Shown one piece after another: positions 23,548 through 32,259 of a stretch of DNA of 64,000 nucleotides (positions within the stretch are counted from its first letter, which is position 1; each line of letters starts with the position of its first letter). A program made the position numbers and the translations under genes. The notes below the pieces were generated by a model that saw nothing but the letters and a program-made list of their open reading frames with translations, made no database searches and was not told where the DNA came from. The stretch is from CAYGTO01 sp964352815 (GTDB lineage Bacteria > Pseudomonadota > Alphaproteobacteria > Rickettsiales > UBA3002): assembly GCA_964352815.1 (NCBI GenBank), contig CAYGTO010000009.1, positions 1-64,000 on the forward strand. Reading direction: 5' to 3'.

Positions 23548-24803
23548 CTATTCATCGTGTCGAAGAACTCATCATTGGTCTTCGTGCCCTTCATCTTATC
23601 GAGCAAGAATTCCATCGCATCCATCGTGCCCATCGGGTTGAGAATCTTTCTAAGCACCCAGACTTTCGACATTTCCTCTTGAGAATAGAGCAAATCTTCC
23701 TTCCGCGTGCCCGATTTGGTGATGTCAATCGCCGGGTAAATACGTTTATCCGCCAGTTTGCGATCGAGAATAATCTCTGAGTTACCCGTTCCCTTGAATT
23801 CCTCAAAAATTACCTCATCCATGCGTGAACCGGTTTCGATTAGCGCGGTCGAGATAATCGTCAGTGAGCCGCCATGCTCGATGTTACGCGCCGCGCCAAA
23901 AAAGCGCTTAGGACGCTGAAGGGCATTCGCATCAACCCCACCGGTCAATACTTTCCCTGAAGAAGGGATCACGGTGTTATAGGCACGGGCCAAGCGGGTG
24001 ATCGAATCGAGCAGAATCACCACATCTTTTTTATGTTCCACCAGGCGTTTTGATTTCTCAATGACCATTTCGGCAAGCGCGACATGGCGATGCGCCGGCT
24101 CATCAAAGGTCGAGCTAACCACTTCGCCTTTTACGCTGCGCGACATGTCTGTCACCTCCTCTGGGCGCTCATCGATGAGAAGCACAATCAGGAAGGCATC
24201 AGGATGATTCGCCGTAATCGAGTGCGCTATGTTTTGCAGCATCACGGTTTTACCGGTACGCGGCGGCGCGACAACAAGGGTTCTCTGTCCCTTTCCTTGC
24301 GGTGAAATCAGATCAATCACCCGCGAGCTTAAATCTTTTTCTGATGTTGGATCATCCGACTCCATGCGTATCCGCTCGTCGGGATAAAGCGGAGTCAAAT
24401 TATCGAACGCAACCTTATGTTTCGAGCGTTCGGGTTCTTCGAAGTTGATCTTATTAAGCTTAACGAGAGCAAAATAGCGCTCAGAATCTTTCGGTGCGCG
24501 CACTTCACCTTCGATCGTATCACCTGTGCGCAGCCCAAATTTACGGATTTGGCTGGGAGAAACATAAATATCATCAGGCCCCGCAAGATAGTTCGCATCG
24601 GGAGACCGCAGGAATCCAAACCCGTCCTGCAAGACTTCAATCACACCTTCGCCTATAATTACTTGATCCTGCTCTGCCATCTGCTTGAGAATGGCAAACA
24701 CCATCTCTTGCTTTAGCATTGAGCTAGCATTTTCAACTTCATACTCCTCGGCAATTTCGAGAAGTTCGTCAGGTTTTTTACTTTTGAGGTCATTCAGACG
24801 CAT
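23544..24803 (-). CDS. rho: Transcription termination factor Rho
   Basis: 419 residues, standard length. N-terminal Rho domain (MRLNDLKSKKPDELLEIAEEY), RNA-binding cold-shock fold (EGVIEVLQDGFGFLRSPDANYLAGPDDIYV), the P-loop APPRTGKTVMLQNIA, LLIDERPEEVTDM, Q-loop and R-loop region (TGGVDANALQRPKRFFGAARN). It is an RNA-dependent ATP-driven translocase that ends untranslated transcripts. Follows hemJ after 117 nt. Confidence 0.98.
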   Translation of the reverse strand: MRLNDLKSKKPDELLEIAEEYEVENASSMLKQEMVFAILKQMAEQDQVIIGEGVIEVLQDGFGFLRSPDANYLAGPDDIYVSPSQIRKFGLRTGDTIEGEVRAPKDSERYFALVKLNKINFEEPERSKHKVAFDNLTPLYPDERIRMESDDPTSEKDLSSRVIDLISPQGKGQRTLVVAPPRTGKTVMLQNIAHSITANHPDAFLIVLLIDERPEEVTDMSRSVKGEVVSSTFDEPAHRHVALAEMVIEKSKRLVEHKKDVVILLDSITRLARAYNTVIPSSGKVLTGGVDANALQRPKRFFGAARNIEHGGSLTIISTALIETGSRMDEVIFEEFKGTGNSEIILDRKLADKRIYPAIDITKSGTRKEDLLYSQEEMSKVWVLRKILNPMGTMDAMEFLLDKMKGTKTNDEFFDTMNS

Positions 24804-24920
24804 GGGGAATCCTTGGGATAGATAATAAAGTGAGGTATGTCAGTGGAACGCAGAAATGCGGGAGCTAATGCTCTTTGCATTAGTCTTATGGGTTTTTCTC
24901 TACGAAGTCAAGCGTTTAAA

Positions 24921-25358
24921 CTAAAAGGGCTTAAACACGACCAAGACAATGATGCCAATCAAGAGGATTGTGGGTGCTTCGTTGAAGTAGCGGTAGAACT
25001 TTGCAGTGCGTTTATTTTCATCACGCTCGAATTTTTTACGCATACCGGCCATCATACCGTGAGATGCGGACATCAGTAACACCAATACGGTTTTTGCATG
25101 AAGCCAGCCACCTGTACCAGGTGCGCCGTAGCCCGTGATAACCACGAGCCAAATGCCAATTACCCAGGTGGCGATCATCGCCGGGTTCATAATGTAACGC
25201 AGGAGTTTTTTCTCCATGGTTTTCAGTGTTTCAGAGAGCTGACTCTTTTTCTTGGCATCGGCATGATACACAAAGAGGCGCGGCAGGTAAAAAAGTCCAG
25301 CCATCCACGCAGTAAAGGCAATGATATGAAGTGTTTTCGCTAGCAAATAGATATCCAT
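24921..25358 (-). CDS. hemJ: Protoporphyrinogen IX oxidase HemJ
   Basis: 145 residues with four membrane helices. HemJ signatures: LAKTLHIIAFTAWMAGLFYLPRLFVYH with the conserved His 11 and Arg/His in the first helix pair, LRYIMNPAMIATWVIG, GGWLHAKTVLVLLMSASHG and a terminal KFYRYFNEAPTILLIGI. It oxidises protoporphyrinogen IX to protoporphyrin in the inner membrane. It starts 5 nt downstream of hemE's end, in the usual hemE-hemJ-rho order. Confidence 0.93.
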   Translation of the reverse strand: MDIYLLAKTLHIIAFTAWMAGLFYLPRLFVYHADAKKKSQLSETLKTMEKKLLRYIMNPAMIATWVIGIWLVVITGYGAPGTGGWLHAKTVLVLLMSASHGMMAGMRKKFERDENKRTAKFYRYFNEAPTILLIGIIVLVVFKPF

Positions 25359-25363
25359 GGTTC

Positions 25364-26392
25364 TTAGTCTCTTTTGAAATTGCGTATGGTTTCTAGCGCC
25401 GCCATCACATGCTCGATCGGCGTATGGGGCAAAATGCCATGGCCCAAATTAAAGATAAAGGGATCATCCCCCAGCGTTTGCAAAATCACGTTCGTTTGTG
25501 CTACCGCGTCGTCTTTGTGTGACGCCAGCAACACAGGGTCGAGATTTCCCTGTATCATGCAACGCGGTTGAATTTCTTTTTTCAGCCATTGTAAGTCTGC
25601 AGAATAATCCACGCCCACCACGTCAGGTTTTACGCTTTCAATGTAATGCGGCAAGGTTGAACCCAGCCCTTTCGGAAAAGCGATAAAGGGAATGTCAGGA
25701 TATTCAGCCTTCAAAGCATTCTTAATTTTGACAGCAGGCTGAATGCAATACATTTCAAGCTGTTGCGGGCTGACAAGGTTAGCCCAACTATCAAAAAGCT
25801 GAATCGCTTGGGCCCCTGCTTCAATCTGCATTTTCAAATAGGTAATGGTGGATTGCATCACCTGGTCAATCAACTGACCAAACCATTCTGGGTTTGCGTA
25901 GGCAAGGCCGCGCGCAACAGCAAAGTCTTTCGAACCCGCCCCTTGGGTCATATAGCATGCTACTGTCCATGGCGCTCCGGCAAAACCAATCAGATCTGTG
26001 CCTTCAGGGAGTTCTTTTCTCACACGTGAAACGGTGTCTGCCACTGGTTTCAAATGAGACTGGATTTTCTCTTGGTCATGCTCAAGCATCGTCCCAGGAA
26101 ACAACGCTTCCAGCTTCGGACCTTCTCCTTTAACGAACTCTACCTTCTGGCCCATCGCGTCTGGAATCACGAGAATATCAGAAAACAAAATAGCCGCATC
26201 AAACCCAAATCGCCGAATTGGCTGTAGGGTCACATCTGCCGCCCGCATAGGGTCATAGCAAAGCTCTAAAAACCCGCCGGTCTGTTCTCTTACCCTTCGA
26301 TATTCAGGAAGGTATCGCCCCGCTTGGCGCATGAACCACACAGGCACATCACGGCCTTCCTTTTTTTGAATTGTCTCTAGGTAGCGTCCCAT
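25364..26392 (-). CDS. hemE: Uroporphyrinogen decarboxylase
   Basis: 342 residues. Signature VWFMRQAGRYLPEYRRVRE and the second motif GFAGAPWTVACYM, plus FNLGHGILPHTPIEHV at the C-terminus. It converts uroporphyrinogen III to coproporphyrinogen III. Its start faces the putative origin, as in Caulobacter and Rickettsia. Confidence 0.97.
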   Translation of the reverse strand: MGRYLETIQKKEGRDVPVWFMRQAGRYLPEYRRVREQTGGFLELCYDPMRAADVTLQPIRRFGFDAAILFSDILVIPDAMGQKVEFVKGEGPKLEALFPGTMLEHDQEKIQSHLKPVADTVSRVRKELPEGTDLIGFAGAPWTVACYMTQGAGSKDFAVARGLAYANPEWFGQLIDQVMQSTITYLKMQIEAGAQAIQLFDSWANLVSPQQLEMYCIQPAVKIKNALKAEYPDIPFIAFPKGLGSTLPHYIESVKPDVVGVDYSADLQWLKKEIQPRCMIQGNLDPVLLASHKDDAVAQTNVILQTLGDDPFIFNLGHGILPHTPIEHVMAALETIRNFKRD

Positions 26393-26736
26393 AGGGTGAG
26401 GCCTCTCATTTCGTGCTTACTATAAATAATATAAAAATAATAAAAGGAAATAGTAGTAATTAGTAGGGGCAAGAGAGATGGGGATTCTTTTTTGTGCAGA
26501 CACCTGTTCCGGGCTTGTTCACATGATGATTAAGAAGAAAAGAAATGCAGGGAGAAAAAGAACAGCCAATTGAAAAAAACGGATAAAAAAGAGAAGGAAG
26601 ATGTGAAATAACCAAGGGTATAACAGGAAAATTACTAGCTCTGAAAACAAGGGGTGCTTAGACTGTCCCCATGTGAAAAGAAATGAGGAAACCAGTCAAA
26701 TGACAGTGGTATAGGCATGAATAACTAAGAGAGAAA
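26393..26736. other. Putative chromosomal replication origin (oriC) between hemE and the RP001 homologue
   Basis: This 344-nt gene-free stretch lies between hemE and the RP001-type gene, the known place of oriC in Caulobacter crescentus and Rickettsia. It holds a 45-bp almost pure A/T tract (26419-26463) that could serve as an unwinding element, then a strongly purine-rich plus strand (26530-26610). Degenerate DnaA-like boxes include TTGTTCACA at 26515-26523 and inverted TGTGAAATAA and ATGTGAAAA motifs at 26602-26611 and 26671-26679. One CcrM methylation site (GATTC) lies at 26483. I found no perfect DnaA box or CtrA site, so the call rests on synteny, AT content and the strand switch of genes. 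Confidence 0.65.
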
Positions 26737-27636
26737 ATGTATCGACTGATCTATCCGATCAATTATGCACAGAGACATATGCAAGAAGACACACACGCAC
26801 CGACGACACCGCGCATTAGGCATGTGCACCTTGTCTCTGATTCCACGGGAGAGACGGTGAGCAGTGTGTTCCGTGCGGCTATGGCTCAGTTTGAAGGCGC
26901 GGATGTGCAGGAACATATTTGGTCACTCGTGCGAAGCAATGCGCAATTAGAACGTGTATTTCAAGGGCTGGAAGAATCTCCAGGCGTGGTGATGTACACG
27001 TTAGTCGATATGCAAATGCGCGCGCGAATCCGTAAGGAATGTCAAAAACGCCGCTTGCCGAGCATTCCTGTTTTAGGTCCGGTGATTCGTGAATTATCGA
27101 ACTTTTTTGGCCAAGAAGCAACCAGCGAGCCAGGTACGCAGCACGGGATGAATGAAGATTATTTCAGCCGGGTGGATGCGATCGAATACGCTCTTGCGCA
27201 TGATGATGGCCAGGGTCATTGGAATTTGGAAGAGGCCGATATTGTGATTGTAGGGCCTTCGCGCACCTCAAAATCACCGACCTGCGTTTATCTTGCGCAT
27301 CGTGGTTATAAGGCAGCGAACGTTCCTTTCGTGAAAGAATGCCCGCTGCCGGATAATCTGCTAACGCTTAAATTGCCGACAGTGGTAGGGCTGACGGTAG
27401 ATCCAGACCGCCTGATCCAAATCCGTCGGTCACGGCTCGATGCGCTCGAAGAGCAACGCGAGACGAATTATGTAAGCGATGATGCGGTCAGAGAAGAAAT
27501 AGCGGAAGCAAGAAAGCTTTATCGCAAGCAAGGCTGGCCAGTCATTGATGTGTCGCGGCGCAGTGTAGAAGAGACTGCAGCCCTGATCATCCAATACCGA
27601 GAAAAACATAAAGACAGTCAAAAGAGAACGGGGTAG
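26737..27636 (+). CDS. ppsR: PEP synthase/PPDK regulatory protein (bifunctional kinase-pyrophosphorylase; RP001 homologue)
   Basis: 299 residues. DUF299 family: HVHLVSDSTGETVSSVFRAA at the N-terminus, the P-loop-like IVGPSRTSKSPTCVYLAHRG, ANVPFV and GLTVDPDRLIQIRRSRL. These enzymes inactivate phosphoenolpyruvate synthase or pyruvate phosphate dikinase by ADP-dependent phosphorylation and reverse it by pyrophosphorolysis. An internal ATG at 26779 is possible, but the first ATG has AAGAGAG upstream. No maf gene lies between it and aroE, unlike many relatives. Confidence 0.93.
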   Translation: MYRLIYPINYAQRHMQEDTHAPTTPRIRHVHLVSDSTGETVSSVFRAAMAQFEGADVQEHIWSLVRSNAQLERVFQGLEESPGVVMYTLVDMQMRARIRKECQKRRLPSIPVLGPVIRELSNFFGQEATSEPGTQHGMNEDYFSRVDAIEYALAHDDGQGHWNLEEADIVIVGPSRTSKSPTCVYLAHRGYKAANVPFVKECPLPDNLLTLKLPTVVGLTVDPDRLIQIRRSRLDALEEQRETNYVSDDAVREEIAEARKLYRKQGWPVIDVSRRSVEETAALIIQYREKHKDSQKRTG

Positions 27637-27638
27637 CC

Positions 27639-28583
27639 ATGCGGACGGTTTCAGGAAAGGCTAGCATTGCGGGAGTGATTGGAAACCCGGTGTCGCATTC
27701 ATTGTCTCCAGCCCTACATAATTATTGGCTCAATAAATACGGCATTGATGGAATGTATATCCCGATTGAAATGCCGAGTGAGCCATTGTTGGAAATGACG
27801 CTGCGAACCCTCGCGATGAATGGCATTAAGGGGGTCAACATCACCCTGCCCTATAAAGAGAAGGCGCTGGAAGTGTGTGATTATGTAAGTGATACGGCGC
27901 GGGAAATTGGCGCAGTGAATACAATTATCATGCATAAAGAAGGACATTTAGCGGGCGATAATACGGATGCATATGGTTTCCGGCGAAATTTGTGGGGTGC
28001 GCGGGTCGACATGGCGCCCTATTTCAAAAAGGCCGTCGTGCTAGGTGCGGGGGGAGCAGCAAAAGCAATCCTCTGTGCCCTGCGGGATGAGGGATGTGAA
28101 AAAGTAGTGATCGCAAATAGGACCAGAGGGCGCGCAGAAGCATTGATCCGTGAAATTACAGGGGAGGCAGACATAGAAGAGGAGGCGGTTAATGGAGTCA
28201 ATGCAACCCACAATCCGATTACGCCGACTTTCTCGTTAGAGATGGACCAAAAAACCGAATTTGAGGTGGTAAAATGGTCAGAGAAAGAAGAGGCGCTTAA
28301 GGAGGCGACGCTGTTAATCAACACGACCAGCCTTGGCATGCTGTGGCAACCGCCCCTCGATATTGTGCTGACGAACTTGCCTAAGGAAGCAATGGTGACC
28401 GATTTGGTCTATAACCCACTTGAGACCGGGTTACTTAAAATGGCAAAACAACTTGGGCATTTTACCGTCGATGGGTTAGGTATGTTGCTGCATCAAGCGG
28501 TTCCGGGGTTTACCATTTGGTTTGACCATAAACCACAAGTGACCGAAGATCTGCGGTCATTTTTAGTGAATGCGATGCAGTAG
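27639..28583 (+). CDS. aroE: Shikimate dehydrogenase (NADP) with an insertion in its C-terminal domain
   Basis: 314 residues against about 270-280 usually. Motifs: GNPVSHSLSPALHNYWL (shikimate-binding serines), NITLPYKEKALEVCD (catalytic Lys), GDNTDAYGF (Asp), VVLGAGGAAKAILCAL and NRTRGRAEAL (NADP), INTTSLGM and DGLGMLLHQA. The extra length is a stretch of about 35-40 residues between the NADP motif and the INTTSLGM loop (ADIEEEAVNGVNATHN... to SEKEEAL). It reduces 3-dehydroshikimate in aromatic amino acid synthesis. Starts 2 nt after ppsR and abuts coaE. Confidence 0.93.
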   Translation: MRTVSGKASIAGVIGNPVSHSLSPALHNYWLNKYGIDGMYIPIEMPSEPLLEMTLRTLAMNGIKGVNITLPYKEKALEVCDYVSDTAREIGAVNTIIMHKEGHLAGDNTDAYGFRRNLWGARVDMAPYFKKAVVLGAGGAAKAILCALRDEGCEKVVIANRTRGRAEALIREITGEADIEEEAVNGVNATHNPITPTFSLEMDQKTEFEVVKWSEKEEALKEATLLINTTSLGMLWQPPLDIVLTNLPKEAMVTDLVYNPLETGLLKMAKQLGHFTVDGLGMLLHQAVPGFTIWFDHKPQVTEDLRSFLVNAMQ

Positions 28584-29204
28584 ATGAGACGGGTAGCGAT
28601 TACAGGCCAGGTGGCAAGCGGGAAATCAACATTGCTCGAGCAGTTTAAGCGCTGTGGCGCGGTGACGTTTAGCGCCGACGCCACCGCACATACGTTAATG
28701 GCAAAAGACGGCGCGGCGGTTGACGCGATCTTAACGGCGTTTCCTAAGGCAAGAGCAAGCGATGGCGGCATTGATCGTGCGGCAATGCGTGATATTGTGT
28801 GGAATGAAAAAGATGGCGAAGACGCGCTGGACCAGCTTGAAGAAATTCTCCATCCGATGATTTATCAGAGCGAAATGAAAGCCTATCGAAAGGCTAAACG
28901 CACACATGGAAGGAGGAAGATTTTCGTCAGCGAAATCCCCCTGCTGTTTGAATCGGATTATCCCAAAGAGTATGATTATATTGTCGTTGCGTATGTGCCC
29001 CCCTCGCTTCAGCGCCAGCGCGTGCTGGCGCGAGAGGGGATGACAGAAATACATTATGAGCGCATCTTGGCGCGGCAAAGCGCTGTTGATGAGCAGATGC
29101 TGTGGGCAGATGTGGCGATTGGCTCACATCAGGGCAAGCATGAGAGCATGCGCCAGGTGCAAGGAATTATGAAGGCAATGCGAGGGCGTCATGGGTATAC
29201 GTGA
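28584..29204 (+). CDS. coaE: Dephospho-CoA kinase
   Basis: 206 residues. P-loop ITGQVASGKST at 6-16, SADATAHTLM (adenine/substrate region), FVSEIPLLFE and RARE-type lid (QRVLAREGMTE). It phosphorylates dephospho-CoA in the last step of CoA synthesis. Its ATG follows the aroE stop codon directly, and its end overlaps dnaQ by 14 nt, so the three genes are probably cotranslated. Confidence 0.93.
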   Translation: MRRVAITGQVASGKSTLLEQFKRCGAVTFSADATAHTLMAKDGAAVDAILTAFPKARASDGGIDRAAMRDIVWNEKDGEDALDQLEEILHPMIYQSEMKAYRKAKRTHGRRKIFVSEIPLLFESDYPKEYDYIVVAYVPPSLQRQRVLAREGMTEIHYERILARQSAVDEQMLWADVAIGSHQGKHESMRQVQGIMKAMRGRHGYT

Positions 29205-29901
29205 AATTTCACTTGATACGGAAACCACGGGGCTTGACCCCTATGCGGGGCACCGCGTGGTGGAGATTGGCTGCGTCGAAATGATCGACCATGTGCGCAC
29301 GGAGAACCACTTCCACGTCTATTGTAACCCAGAGCGCGATATGCCGATGGAAGCAGAGCGAATTCATGGTATTTCGGCGGAGTTTCTCTCCGATAAGCCG
29401 CTGTTTAGAACTATCGCGAAATCGCTTGTCGAGTTTTTAGGCGATTCGCCGTTGGTGATTCACAATGCGTCCTTTGATATGAAATTCCTGAATGCCGAGC
29501 TTGAGCGCGCAGGGTTTCCGCTGCTACCATCGGCCCGGGCGATTGATACGGTCACTCTGGCGCGCCGCATGTTCCCCGGCAGCCCGGCAAATTTGGATGC
29601 GCTTTGTAAGCGGTTTAATATCGATAATGCGCATCGGGTAAAACATGGTGCACTCTTAGATGCGGAGCTGCTCGCGGATGTGTATCTGGAGCTGAAGGGT
29701 GGCCGCCAGTCGAGCTTAGGGCTCCAGGCTGAAGGCTCTTCTAAAAAAGCAGGCGATCCTCATGCAGCGCCCATTAACGCTTTGCATGGTGATGCGGTGC
29801 CTCCCCGAACGTTCGCGCCAAGTGAAGATGAGCTACGTGCCCATAAGCAGCTGATTGATACGATCGACGGTGCGCTGTGGAAGCAGTTAGAAAGGGCGTA
29901 A
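29191..29901 (+). CDS. dnaQ: DNA polymerase III epsilon subunit (3'-5' exonuclease)
   Basis: 236 residues. DEDDh exonuclease motifs: SLDTETTGL (Exo I), VIHNASFDMKFLNAEL (Exo II) and KHGALLDAELLADVYL (Exo III with the His). The C-terminal tail (APSEDELRAHKQLIDTI) is where epsilon binds the alpha subunit. It proofreads during replication. Near-origin position is conserved in alphaproteobacteria. Confidence 0.95.
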   Translation: MGIREISLDTETTGLDPYAGHRVVEIGCVEMIDHVRTENHFHVYCNPERDMPMEAERIHGISAEFLSDKPLFRTIAKSLVEFLGDSPLVIHNASFDMKFLNAELERAGFPLLPSARAIDTVTLARRMFPGSPANLDALCKRFNIDNAHRVKHGALLDAELLADVYLELKGGRQSSLGLQAEGSSKKAGDPHAAPINALHGDAVPPRTFAPSEDELRAHKQLIDTIDGALWKQLERA

Positions 29902-29902
29902 G

Positions 29903-30394
29903 TTACGCTTCAGCACCATCTTCCTTTTTCGCCGTTTGGATGTTCCCCTGGTTCTGGCGATACAGGCCGGCAAAATCAACCGGCTCCATGAGAAGCGGCG
30001 GGAAGCCACCATCGCGCGTGCAATCCGCAATGACGCGGCGTGCAAATGGAAAGAGAAGGAATGCACAATCGACGAATAAGACGGGCTGCAATTGTTCTTC
30101 ACTCAGGCCAACGAGTTCGAAAAGGCCAGAATAAGTCAAATCACAAATAAAGAGTGTCTGTTTTTCTGCGACAGCGCGAATATGGATGGTGATGCCAAGC
30201 TCAAAGAGCGTATCAGTGAGGCGCTCTGCGTTCAAATCGACATTCACGTCAATCTGTGGCGCTTCTTTCACTTCCATGAGGCTTGCAGGGGCACGCGGGT
30301 TCTCAAACGAAAGGTCTTTAATGAATTGGCCTCGCATCACGAGTGATGGGCCGTGTTCTGCAGAAGCGGGGGCTGCGGTGTCTTCCGAGGTCAT
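29903..30394 (-). CDS. secB: Protein-export chaperone SecB
   Basis: 163 residues. SecB core: VMRGQFIKDLSFENPRAP at the N-terminus, DVNVDLNAERL, EKQTLFICDLTYSGLFEL, VDCAFLLFPFARRVIADCTRDGGFPPLLMEPVDFAGLY. The tetramer keeps presecretory proteins unfolded for SecA. It converges on dnaQ with one base between the genes and diverges from the Tim44 gene. Confidence 0.97.
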   Translation of the reverse strand: MTSEDTAAPASAEHGPSLVMRGQFIKDLSFENPRAPASLMEVKEAPQIDVNVDLNAERLTDTLFELGITIHIRAVAEKQTLFICDLTYSGLFELVGLSEEQLQPVLFVDCAFLLFPFARRVIADCTRDGGFPPLLMEPVDFAGLYRQNQGNIQTAKKEDGAEA

Positions 30395-30520
30395 AGGGTC
30401 TCCTTATTCATGTCATTGATGGGCCCTATATACCAAAAAATCCCTTGATGGCTAGAAAAATCCTGTCACAGTACCTTGTAGGTCAGGGAACCTGCCTTAC
30501 CTGTAGAGAAAAGGACGAGT

Positions 30521-31195
30521 ATGGAACAAGCCATCCCCTACGGCGACATTATTGTGATTGCAGCAATTGCGGCGTTTATCATTCTGCGATACCGGGCGAC
30601 GCTTGGCCAAAACTCAGGATTTGATGTGAAGCGCGATGCGCAAGAAAAACGTAACGAGCAGAATCAGCCGAAAGTGCTCGATATTCCGGTGGCAAAACCG
30701 GTGCATCGTCCGCAAGAAGCGAAGCCAAGCACTGATTTGGCGAAAGAGTTTGAAGCCTATGAAGGTGACTATAAGAAAATGATGGCGTTGGACCCAAGCT
30801 TTTCGTTTGAAGGGTTCCTCTCTGGTGCGAAGGCCGCATTTGAAATGGTGCTGAAGGGCTTCAATGAAAAGGATGTAAAAACACTCAAAATGCTGCTCGC
30901 GAAGGATGTGTTTGACGATTTCAAAGAGGCCATCGATGCGCAGAAAGAGAAGGGCCTCACGCAGGAAACCACTCTGGTCGGGATTCACTCTGCCGATGTC
31001 ACGGATGTGCAGATGAAGAAAAGCAAAGCCGAGATTACGGTTCAGTTTAGCTCAGAGCAGATTAATGTGATCAAGAATGACGATGATGAGGTGGTCGAAG
31101 GTGATAAAAGCCGGATCGTGACCGTGGAGGATGAGTGGACGTTTGAGCGTGACCTTTCCAGCCAAAACCCAAATTGGACCATTGTGAATACGTGA
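30521..31195 (+). CDS. timA: Tim44-like domain protein (TimA)
   Basis: 224 residues: one N-terminal membrane helix (IIVIAAIAAFIILRYR, about 10-25), a charged linker, and a Tim44-like domain (FSFEGFLSGAKAAFEMVLKGFNEKDVKTLKMLL ... VEDEWTFERDLSSQNPNWTIVNT). It is the bacterial relative of the mitochondrial import component Tim44, thought to act in inner-membrane protein biogenesis. Conserved divergent pair with secB and upstream of mltA. The mltA start overlaps its stop codon (GTGA). Confidence 0.9.
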   Translation: MEQAIPYGDIIVIAAIAAFIILRYRATLGQNSGFDVKRDAQEKRNEQNQPKVLDIPVAKPVHRPQEAKPSTDLAKEFEAYEGDYKKMMALDPSFSFEGFLSGAKAAFEMVLKGFNEKDVKTLKMLLAKDVFDDFKEAIDAQKEKGLTQETTLVGIHSADVTDVQMKKSKAEITVQFSSEQINVIKNDDDEVVEGDKSRIVTVEDEWTFERDLSSQNPNWTIVNT

Positions 31196-32259
31196 GACGC
31201 ATTTTCTCTCTTTTCCTGCTCGCCCTGTGGTCATGTACGACAGCGGTGCATGCGGGGAATCAGCCCATTACATTCGAAGAAATAGAAGGATGGGGCAGCC
31301 CTAATGTTGATTATGTCGGTGCGTTTCGCGCATTTATGAAGCAATGTGAGAAGGGCGCGCTGCCTGATGCGTCATGGCAAGAGGCATGCGATGCGGCGAT
31401 AAAGGAAAGCACCATTCAACACCTCACGCCGCATCTCGCCCAGAAAGCCCGCAAAGGTTTTTTCGAGTCGGAGTTTTCAGCCATCGTGTCAACAAAAGAA
31501 GCGGGTGAAGATGGTTTTGTCACTGGCTACTTTATTCCCACCATTGATGCGCGGCTCGAGCCCGATGACACCTACCGTTATCCGCTGTATGCTTTGCCCA
31601 ATGACCCAACCCGCCATGGCCGTGAAGCAATTGATTCTGGGGCATTAAAGAATAAGGGCCTTGAGATTGCATGGCTTGCTGACCCGGTGGCCAGGTTCTT
31701 TTTGCATATACAAGGCTCGGGGCTGCTGCGCCTCGCTGATGGTTCGCTCAGGCAGGCGGCCTTTGCAGGAACGAATGAGAAGCCGTATCTTGCTATTGGA
31801 AAGGTTCTAATTGAGCGCGGTATCATCCCCAAAGAAGAAATGTCATACCACCGGCTTAAGGAGTGGCTTGAAGCGCATCCGGGCCAAGCAGAAGAGGTGA
31901 TGCAGCAAAATGCACGCTATGTGTTTTTTAAGTTGAAAGCAGGGGCAGAAATTAAAGGCGCAGCGAATGTTCTGTTAACACCGAAACACTCGTTAGCGGT
32001 TGATCCGAAATGGCTTGGGTATGGGACGCCAGTATTTTTGTCGGTTCAGAATGATTCGGCGGGTAGTGTGTTAGAAAATATGCAGATTGATCCGTATTAT
32101 TTTGTCATCGCGCAAGATACGGGTGCGGCGATTCGCGGACCTGCCCGTGGTGATATCTATATGGGTGCTGGCGAGGCTGCGGAAAGAGCGGCGGGATATC
32201 TTCAGCATGATGCGAAATGGGTGATTCTGAAACCTAAGGGAGCCACTCGTGAGCGATGA
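31192..32259 (+). CDS. mltA: Membrane-bound lytic murein transglycosylase A
   Basis: About 355 residues from GTG 31192, which overlaps the timA stop; a TTG at 31174 is less likely. Signal peptide MRRIFSLFLLALWSC..., possibly a lipobox (LWSC) or a cut after VHA. MltA domain: TGYFIPTIDARLEP, FLHIQGSGLLRLADG and the 3D domain with the catalytic Asp in FVIAQDTGAAIRGPARGDIY. It cleaves peptidoglycan glycan strands in the periplasm. Overlaps smr by 11 nt. Confidence 0.93.
   Translation: MRRIFSLFLLALWSCTTAVHAGNQPITFEEIEGWGSPNVDYVGAFRAFMKQCEKGALPDASWQEACDAAIKESTIQHLTPHLAQKARKGFFESEFSAIVSTKEAGEDGFVTGYFIPTIDARLEPDDTYRYPLYALPNDPTRHGREAIDSGALKNKGLEIAWLADPVARFFLHIQGSGLLRLADGSLRQAAFAGTNEKPYLAIGKVLIERGIIPKEEMSYHRLKEWLEAHPGQAEEVMQQNARYVFFKLKAGAEIKGAANVLLTPKHSLAVDPKWLGYGTPVFLSVQNDSAGSVLENMQIDPYYFVIAQDTGAAIRGPARGDIYMGAGEAAERAAGYLQHDAKWVILKPKGATRER

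Noticed and set aside
26690..26710. TGTCAT half-site (minus strand) near oriC as a further Pho box
   Set aside because: Only one unit, no 11-bp neighbour and no -10 at the right phase.
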